Source of the DNA: Haplosporangium gracile
Lineage: Eukaryota; Mortierellomycota; Mortierellomycetes; Mortierellales; Mortierellaceae
Reading direction: 5' to 3'
Assembly: GCA_015499985.1 (NCBI GenBank)
Contig: JAAAUF010000053.1
Span: forward strand, 1 to 42,637
DNA: 42,637 bases
Shown: piece after piece, positions 35,251-42,637 of the stretch
Position numbering within the stretch: the first letter of the stretch is position 1
Layout: the number at the start of each line of letters is the position of its first letter
Position numbers and translations under genes: made by a program
The notes under the pieces: generated by a model
The model's input: the letters and a program-made list of their open reading frames with translations, nothing else
Told to the model about the DNA's origin: nothing
Database searches by the model: none

Positions 35251-38200
35251 TTTTTTTTTTTTTGGGCCCAAAAAATCATAAGAGCAAACTTCACCGTTAG
35301 GACCTTCAACAGCGAATTAAAGATGTGAATGCCGGTAAGGTATTTTGAACGAGATTTTGTTCATCCATGTGTGCTCAAGACGACTGAAATGACAGCGATG
35401 TCTCCGCCATATCAAACTGAGCATTACCCTTCCTATAGCTGAGCGCATTTTTATTATTGCCGACCGAAGGGAGACATTCCGGGCATTCTTATCCGGTCCT
35501 TGTTGGCCCTCAGTCAATAAGCGAAGATATATCTCGTCTTTGCCACCTTTAAAAATGAATGATATTGTTGACAAGGTCGCTGGCGCGATGAACTTCTGAG
35601 ATCCATGAGTAACAGCAGTAACAATAGTATCAAAGAAAGAATTAGGACGCCGAACGCATCGTCCTTTTAATTTTCTATTGACACGCGGATTCTAACATGA
35701 ATGAAGTAACCTGACTATCTCGTAGCTCTATTTTTATATACGCGAATATTTAGTGGTACAACCGTTGTAGCACATTGATGATGTGATTCAAGCTAAAAAA
35801 GAAGACCCGAGAACCAGCAAAAAAAAAAAAAAAAGTTCTTCTTACTGCTTAAAATGCCCCCATTCTATTTTTTTTCTCGTAAAGGTAATTTTGACTTGAC
35901 AATCCAGTATCAAATCAAGTTGAGTGAGTGAGTGAATTTGGCACCCTACAATATGGAAAGTGTGTCAACAAAGGGTGTCTGTGAAAGGCAACTGTCCATG
36001 TTATTATGACCTGCATTTTATTTGTTGACCAAAGGACTTTGAGATACAAAGATCAAAGTCATCTTTGCGAAACCTACAAAAAATAACGAAGCGTGCCTCT
36101 TAACCCTAGCCTTACACAGAGCGTGAGCGCGTTCAAAAGCAAGGTCAAGGCTAATGCTCAAAAAAAATGATGAGACTACAACCAAGTTTCTCCAAAGATC
36201 GTTATAAGACAGTACTTACATTCAAACAGTAGATGTCAAACTAAGGAACATTCGCTAGAAAAGACAAAACCAACCTACAAGAGGCTTTGAATTGTTCAAT
36301 AAGGCTTGCTATCCCTTAATACTTTATTTTTCTCATGCTTTCAAAAGTTAAGTGTGGCGCCCTAGGGGATTAGCTTGACTGAAAACCAACTCTTTCAATC
36401 CTAATGTACTTCCCTCTGTTCAAAGTTTTTTTTTCTTTATAATTTACTCATTTGATCAAAAAGAGGGAATCTCAGTCGATGGGGTCCCATTCCCTTCAAT
36501 CAGGCCTTTCAATTAAAACTGAAAGACCTTTATACATTTCTCCATCGTGTTGGATTATACACATTTATGTAGTTGACCAATGCTGAAAATGAAAAATTCT
36601 TGAGTAGCGAAGTCGAAGTGCAAAAAAGAGATCACAAATCGCTTTGAAGCCAATCGATCGGCGTGAAGTGGATAGTGATGTTAAGCTATCCAAGGAATTA
36701 GTACACTTTCCAAACTATAAGATAAAGTCGACAACGTTATTGTCATAGCGATAAAGGGTGTGACCAATCCTAATCTGTGTTTTGCAATAACCTAATGGAA
36801 GAAAAACGAAACTACCATAGCGTATCACCAGGTAGTAGAAGAGAGAAAAAGATGGTACCAGACACGGAATTTTGAATAAGTGGTGATGGTTGGTGCTAGG
36901 TGACTCCTCTTTATTAACTCCATGCTTCTGCAATGTGTGTATGGTCGTTAAAAGTGTCAGTAGTACTTCTTCATTGGTCACTGATTTCATTCAGTCTCGG
37001 CTCCAAAGAACTCCAAAAGAGAATCGCGTATTCTCCCCTCTTTACTTGAATCTCTTGAATCAAAAAATGAGGGTGCAGCATACAATCGACAGGAATGATC
37101 CATCAACAGTAGCTGTCTTCAGTAACTGGGAAAGAAATAATTGACCCTAACTTGACAACACCTATCTGACATTTCTTTCTACAAGTTCATCCTTTTCAAC
37201 TCGTGCCTTAGATCAAATCGACCGCAGGAGAGTATGAGGAATAAACACATAAAAAATATGACACACAAACAAAATAGGATAGGTATATTTTTAAAATCGC
37301 TATCGAGTATCGAAATTGTAGTTAGCTGATGAGAAAGGAAAGAGAGCAAGGATGGTTAAAAAGACTTGATCACCTTGGGTCGAAATGGGAGAATAAAATT
37401 TATATTGAGTCTGTTGTTTGATGTTTACTTATCGTAGGGAAACTCCAATCAGCGATATCAATCTCTCTTTATTCTCGTCTCTTCGGATAAAATGAAAAAA
37501 GACGGTACTGCACCAATATTATTCATCGTAATGAAATGCACTCAAATAAAGAGAAAAGGTTCTCGCCGCAAGTGCTAATCCAGGTGCAAGAGCGATCAGA
37601 TAAAATAAGGAGCAAAGGCAGGACACGCAATCGACATCTCCATTATCCTCGTTCCCTTCCTTCCCAAAAAAGAGTGAAGTCAAGGTTTGAGAAAGAGAGA
37701 GTCACGACAAAAAACGAGAGAGCTCAGACCGACCGATTCCAGCTCACTAAAAAAAAGGACTACGAATCAATGGGTACACACTCAGAAGTGCAAATAAAAA
37801 GGAGGTAAGAACAGACAGCGCGCACTGGTATCGTGCATAATTTTACTGGTATCTAATTCTGTTCATTAACCTTTGTTTACATTATTATTTGAAGCAAAAA
37901 GGGCTTAGAAAATATTAGAGTGTATGAAGAAAAAGTGTAATGATCAAATAAAATCAAAAAGTACAAACGTGCGAAGAGTGCAGGTGCATGTCCACCTCGT
38001 TGAGATCTATTTCACAACCGTGAAAAAACGGGAGTGTGTACACAATTACCTTTGATCATCCAGAGCAGAAAGGAGATAACAAAAATAATGTCATTTAAGG
38101 ACTCGAACTCTACTTTATATTGCCTAATTTTCAGTTTGTCTCCCATAAAAAAAATGCAAAAAAAAACACATGCTTAATGCTCACATTCCCACCATACAAA

Positions 38201-38586
38201 CAATGACGGCAAATACAAAAAAACACTGCCAGATGAAGTCTGGTATCGTCCATGTGGTCGAAGACTCACAGACACAGGAAAACCCACTTCCGCAATAATA
38301 AATAAGTCAAAAGTCAAGGATTCTCCAGCGCGTTTTTTTTATGCTCTCGAAAGAAAGAGTAAGACCGAAATCCTTCTCAATGATCCACCTACTTGTCTTC
38401 CTGAAAACGTTGTCAACATAAAGTCAAAAAAAAAGGGGGAATCACTAAAAGACAGAAAAAAGAAGAGTGAACGCAATGGAGCCTTCAAAATGTACAAAAA
38501 AAGAGTTAGCACAGCCACCTACTATAATTCAAATAGCATTATGATAAGGGCAAAGAGGAAAAGATCCGAGTACAAGCAATTGGTGA
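35251..38586. other. AT-rich gene-poor stretch
   Basis: No gene can be supported across about 3.3 kb. The sequence is AT-rich, with many short A or T homopolymers. A minus-strand frame at 35574-35317 (FIFKGGKDEIYLRLLTEG) looks mildly protein-like but has no match I know. The segment 37536-37808 is a purine-rich frame that probably means nothing. Confidence 0.4.
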
Positions 38587-39006
38587 CCCCGAGGCTCATG
38601 GAGTGCGGCGCAGAGGAAGTTGGTGCCAACGGTGGAGATATTATTCACCTTGTCCGGAGCCCACAAGTCCCCCCAACACCTCCTTCGCGTCGGTATCTGC
38701 CTCGCTTTATACCTCATGGCCCCACTGCGATCAAGAATGCTACTTCACCTTGTTACGCGCCTTGCAAACTCTCTCCCTATGCCTCCAGCTGCTGCCCCTG
38801 CACATTCATCTGCCTCTGATATCACCACCCACATCAACACCATCATCCACAATCAGCGTCAAATCTTTCGTGGACTTCGGACCATTATGGACACTTTACA
38901 TGTACCTTATCAAGACATTGAATGCGAGATTTATTCTCTTGATGGGTCCTCGGGATCATCTCTCTCCTCCGCTCCCAACAGCTCTCTGGGCCCCTTTCAA
39001 CGATAG
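38587..39006 (+). other. G+C-richer coding-like island, unidentified
   Basis: The plus strand is open from 38587 to TAG-type stop 39006 and is clearly richer in G+C than its surroundings. The end of the frame reads like a real protein: ITTHINTIIHNQRQIFRGL, then TIMDTLHVPYQDIECEIYSL. The first ATG in frame comes only at the residues LYLMAPLRSRM, so an upstream exon is likely missing. It may be a fragment of a transposon gag-like protein or a degraded gene. No domain is recognised. Confidence 0.35.
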
Positions 39007-39256
39007 GTTTGGAAATAAACGTTCGTATTCTATTCTTTCTATTGGTCTGTGAGAGGCTTTTAAGCCACAGAATATATTAGAGAATAACCAATCTTTTGAG
39101 TGGAATAAAGACTGCAGCACAAAGTAAAATAAAAGGCAGAAATAAAGTTTACTTAGACTAACTAATGGGGAAGGAGAAAAATAGTCTGAACTGGGCCTTT
39201 TGCTAGAGCCATATAAATGATCGTATGGCGAAACCTGCAGGAATGGATGCAAAAGA

Positions 39257-39371
39257 CGTATCAAAGACATATGTCAGATAATAGCAGGTACGTCTCAGAC
39301 GTATTTCAATTAAAGTATAGATGCGTATCAAAGACGTATGTCAAATGATAACACGCACGTATCACAGACGT
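39257..39371. repeat. Two imperfect copies of a 46-48 base unit
   Basis: Copy 1 (39257-39302) and copy 2 (39324-39371) share CGTATCAAAGACRTATGTCA and end in CAGACGT, with a spacer of about 21 bases. Copy 1 contains a perfect inverted repeat, TACGTCT-C-AGACGTA. No coding role is apparent. Confidence 0.7.
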
Positions 39372-39593
39372 CGATTGAATATCATGGTTCAATGTCATCA
39401 CGATTCGATCTTTAGCGCTTTGAGCCACGCAGAGCCACTTTGAGCTTTTGAGAATGGAGTCTGATAGGACTAGTCTAGCCTCACGGATACTCTTATTTAA
39501 TCTAGTTGATGCCAATTCTCCTGCGTCCATCCAAGAGGTAAAGGCTGTCATTGAAAGGTCTTCAAGATTCTCGCATGTCTCCAGTATTTCCAT
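39306..39593 (-). pseudogene. Possible fragment of an F-box/leucine-rich-repeat protein
   Basis: A minus-strand frame starts at ATG 39593 with MEILETCENLEDLSMTAF and continues DAGELASTRLNKSIREARL. The ILETCENLEDL motif resembles the leucine-rich repeats of the large F-box/LRR families of Mortierella-type fungi. The complementary strand is also open over much of this stretch, so the strand is uncertain. The frame has no F-box and is too short for a working protein. Confidence 0.25.
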
Positions 39594-39618
39594 AACATCG
39601 ACTTTAGTTACCGCCTTG

Positions 39619-39652
39619 TTCTCTCTCTCTCTCTCTCGCTCTCTCTCTCTCT
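39619..39652. repeat. TC/CT dinucleotide microsatellite
   Basis: About 16 CT units with one CG interruption. It is a simple repeat inside a noncoding stretch. Confidence 0.9.
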
Positions 39653-39880
39653 GACACTGCTGTCACCGAGTGACTGTCATTTGGGAGATGCAGCAGAGGA
39701 GGATGCGTGGCAGCAATTTTCCGCTTCATCTTCATCTTTAAACGTTCATTCATCCCTTCCCCAATGTCAAACAAGCAAATCACCATCTTAGTTTTACTAG
39801 CCTTGTTAGCCGTTTTTACTCTGGCGGAGGACTTTTCGCCCGAACTTCGTGCTATATGAGAGAGAGACGGTTCTGTGAAC

Positions 39881-40180
39881 ATGTTCGGTGTACACATTGA
39901 TATCGCAACTGAATGTGATAGCCAGCCTTGTAACTATGCTCCACTCGTCAAGCATGTATCAACAGACACCTCAGAATTTCTTGGATATTGCGAAGATGAT
40001 GAGCCCTGCCCTGGATCAGGAATCTTCTCCATGTCTGATGAGGAATGGGAGGAAAATTTTGGTGATGAAGAAAAGGATGCTGCTTTTGTGAAAAGAAAAG
40101 GAGGAGGTTGGTGCGTTACTGCTGAGCAAGACAGGAGAGTAATCCGTGAAGAGAACGTAGAGCTAAGCAAATTGACCTGA
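39881..40180 (+). CDS. Small acidic hypothetical protein, 99 aa
   Basis: ATG 39881 opens a frame of 99 residues with ordinary codon use in an otherwise AT-rich area. It contains ATECDSQPCNYAPLVKHVS, an acidic cluster (SDEEWEENFGDEEKDAAF) and a basic tail (VKRKGGGWCVTAEQDRRV). Six cysteines are present, but there is no signal peptide. No family is recognised. It may be the last exon of a larger gene or a transposon-borne fragment. Confidence 0.35.
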   Translation: MFGVHIDIATECDSQPCNYAPLVKHVSTDTSEFLGYCEDDEPCPGSGIFSMSDEEWEENFGDEEKDAAFVKRKGGGWCVTAEQDRRVIREENVELSKLT

Positions 40181-40901
40181 ATAGCACCTAAGGTCGTTTC
40201 CTTTTCATGTCCCGCCCATTTCACCCCTTTTAGTGTAGTTTTCTTTTTCCTCGCAAACTTCCTACGCGGATGGTGAGGTTCTAGCTGCTACAAATTTTGT
40301 TTTCATCAGCAAATCTGAAGAGAAATAAAGATCGTCACGTTAGACATACAACTATTATTCCTAATGGCATATGCTCTGTGTACTGGATTAAGCACATGTC
40401 GAGGCAAGAAAAGCTACACTAGGGGGTCGGAAGGGCGGGACATGAAGTGGGCTTTCCATCTCATACAATGTTTATGAGCCGTCGGAGAAGTCCTCGGCGA
40501 AAAGAGACAAAGGCGTTATGAGAGCAAAGGCGCTGTGAGAGTAACAGTTCCAAAGATTATATTTTTTTCTCGCTGGTACTTTGATGCCTGTCGTATTTTA
40601 CCTGCAGTGTTATATTACACGAAGTTCTCTGCGAGGTAGAGAATACGAGAAGACCCCCTCGGTTTCTCTACTCTTGTTCCTCAGTCCGCGACCGACCATC
40701 TCATCCTCTGCTCCTATTCCTGTTCCCTGCTTTCTAACTAACTGTCTTTCTTTATCCCTTTCTATCTTTCCAATTAAACATACAAAAAAAAACCACGCAT
40801 CCCATTGAGAAGTGGTTCGATTCTATGGTCAACATGTAGTGCAAGTGAAAGAGGATGACACTGGTAGAATTTTCAATATTCAAAAGGAGTGCTGACGAAC
40901 A
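40181..40901. other. Intergenic region left of the helicase remnant
   Basis: No supportable gene is seen. A GGTTCGATTCT string near 40813 is not accompanied by a tRNA fold. Confidence 0.35.
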
Positions 40902-41888
40902 AGATCCAATGGCCAAGAGCGACGCCAGTTTCCCCTGATTCTTGCGTGGGGCTAACGATCCACAAGAGTCAATCCTTGACTTTAAACAAAGTCCTCGTTA
41001 ATCTACGCGATATGTTTGCCTCTGGCCAGGCTTACGTAGCCATGAGCAGGGTTCGCACAGGAAACGATCTATTTATCGACAAATGGTCAGCACGAGGGCT
41101 ATTGAGCGTCAAACATGCCATCAAAACTCGTCTAACAAAGTTGTCTAAGACTTCAAGAACACTAGAGGACGAGGAGATAGAGAAGATAGAGCAGTGTCCT
41201 GAATCTCAGCCAGAGATAGGCGTAGCTGAACACAGAGGTCTGACTAAGATGCAGTTGCAAGGATGGGAGGGTATTCTTAATTCTGTTTTGTCATATCAAG
41301 TCGAGCAAAGGTACTATCTTCATGGTGGTCAAGAGGAAAACGCGCCTTCTTCATCATTGCCGTTGCCGCCAAACCCATCGGGGTCGAATCAAGAGTCCAA
41401 CGAGGATCTGAGCATGTTTGATGACGAGCGATTGGAAGGATGGAAGGTCAGAGACAACGCGCAATTAGGTGATGTGCGGAACGATGTTGTTTCAGGAGAG
41501 GACGCTCGACTGAAAGGATGGGATGTCAGAACCAGCGCAAAGTTTGATGAGGTGAGGAACGAGGTTATTTCAGTAGAAAAGGTGGAAACGACTCCCAATA
41601 ATGGTACTTTTAGAGAGGACATGATCAAAAAAACGGGTATATTCTGGGAGTGACAGCAGTGAACCAAATGCTACTGTGAACAACACAAGTATCAAGAAAA
41701 CCAAAAAAAGAAAGCCGGCCCCATCAAAAAAACGAGCTGGAGGTGGATCTTCTGCTGTTGCCACAGACTCTGATAATGATTACGATGGAAATCAAAAAGA
41801 ATTGAATGTTGTTCAAAGAGTGAGGGTTGCGAAGAAGGTACAAGATGTAGTGAAGGCGAGGGTGAAAGAGGGAATGAAAAGAGCGTAA
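40902..41888 (+). pseudogene. PIF1-type (Helitron-like) helicase C-terminal remnant with two frameshifts
   Basis: PIF1-family helicases unwind 5'-to-3', and in Helitron transposons they are fused to the Rep nuclease. The plus strand shows RRQFPLILAWG at 40920-40952, then, after an apparent one-base loss, LTIHKSQSLTL (motif V) and later FASGQAYVAMSRVRT (motif VI) in another frame. These are the final conserved blocks of the family, in order. The earlier Walker A and B motifs are absent, so only the C-terminal fifth remains. The frame then runs on for about 170 residues with a 26-residue tandem repeat. It meets TGA at 41651-41653 and appears to continue, after another shift, into a basic nuclear-type segment (KKTKKRKPAPSKKR) ending at 41888. 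With two shifts and no ATP-binding motifs, it cannot encode an active enzyme. Confidence 0.7.
41429..41584 (+). repeat. Two-copy 78-base (26-residue) tandem repeat in the helicase remnant
   Basis: The units read RLEGWKVRDNAQLGDVRNDV and RLKGWDVRTSAKFDEVRNEV, each followed by a short V-S-x-E segment. The unit length of 78 bases keeps the frame, which suggests the repeat arose while the sequence was still coding. Confidence 0.7.
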
Positions 41889-42637
41889 AATGGTGGCAAA
41901 GGCGATGAAGGCGCGGAAATCTACGCCCTGTATCGTATTTGTTTGCGGGATTATTTCGTTGGGTGGGAAACCAAATCCAGCCCTCTTTTCTCGTTTGTTT
42001 GCGGGAACGTTTTTTAGATCACCAATTTAGTCCTTCCTATTTCATGAACGTATTGCTCACAGGAATGAGTTCACATCTCTCATCTCTTTCATTCGTCTTC
42101 AACAACCATGACCAGGTGCACTTTTGAAAAATGTTCATAACAGCTCCAAGAAAGCTCACCTCTTATTCACAAGCTGTATCCGTTCTACTCAATTTATTTT
42201 ATAGCGCCCACATGTTTTGATCTTAACATGCACATCTGTTTAAAGTCGAATGATCTACACGAAATAGATCATCGTCCTGATTTTCTAATGTTTCTAGCGG
42301 CGGAGCGGACATCAAAGTATGAGCCGACTGTATCATCTCTTTCTTCTTCGTCGCATTTTACACAAAAACAAAGCTCTAACGAAATAAGCCTCACTTCCCT
42401 GAGATCTTTCTAAGCGCCGGAACTCTTATCTCGGAGACGAAAAAGGGCGGTACAAAAAACTGAAACAAGAAGAGGGTAAGGCGACGAAAACGTAGACACA
42501 ACGCCACAACAGCAAGTTTTGACGTGGTCAGCTTTAAGAGGGAATGGAAAACGACAATGATGTTTGATTTCCGGAACCTATTCATTAAAGACTTGCATTC
42601 CAAAACCAATCGCCTTTATATTTTTATTTCACTTTAT
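41889..42637. other. Right-edge noncoding stretch
   Basis: No gene, RNA or repeat is evident up to the window end. A few short open frames are unsupported. No terminal inverted repeat or telomeric repeat is visible. Confidence 0.4.

Noticed and set aside
40805..40830. GGTTCGATTCT as a possible tRNA B box
   Set aside because: There is no A box at the right distance and no cloverleaf pairing.

Overview
This window looks like nuclear DNA of an early-diverging fungus. Mucoromycota, and most likely the Mortierellaceae, is my best guess. The reasons are compact genes with many short GT-AG introns, closely packed convergent and divergent pairs, a fungus-specific kinetochore subunit (Dad3), fungal-type secreted and GPI-anchored proteins, CAA/CAG-rich leaders and coding repeats, and a two-domain orphan protein family of a kind I remember only from fungi. 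No sequence search was run. The lineage is an inference, and product names rest on motifs read by eye.

Region 1 (1-13.1 kb) is gene-dense. It holds the tail of an unidentified gene, an FRG1-like RNA-processing protein convergent with an ER-resident FKBP2-type prolyl isomerase, and two tandem paralogs of the orphan two-domain family with an identically placed intron. These are followed by a SIKE/FGFR1OP2-like coiled-coil protein (predicted STRIPAK subunit) and ALG8, the second dolichol-linked glucosyltransferase. FKBP2 and ALG8 both act in ER protein folding or N-glycosylation, but I see no sign that they are regulated together.

Region 2 (13.1-15.4 kb) is a damaged or badly assembled stretch. 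DAD3 lacks its last exon, an orphan C-terminal reading frame faces it, a run of Ns follows, and then comes a glutamine-rich gene whose 3' structure is unclear.

Region 3 (15.4-32 kb) carries an eleven-exon Slo-type potassium channel, a protein resembling the RNA-binding ORF1 of fungal LINE elements, a highly codon-biased GPI-anchored cysteine-rich protein, and a serine-rich disordered protein full of basophilic kinase motifs. Long intergenic stretches separate them.

Region 4 (32-42.6 kb) is AT-rich and gene-poor, with homopolymer tracts and only fragments of coding sequence. The clearest is a frameshifted PIF1/Helitron-type helicase remnant near the right end, so this part reads as a transposon graveyard.

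The most interesting items are the tandem two-domain paralogs, the Slo-type channel with an almost uncharged S4, and the possible domesticated LINE ORF1-like gene. I did not find a coherent new multi-gene system.
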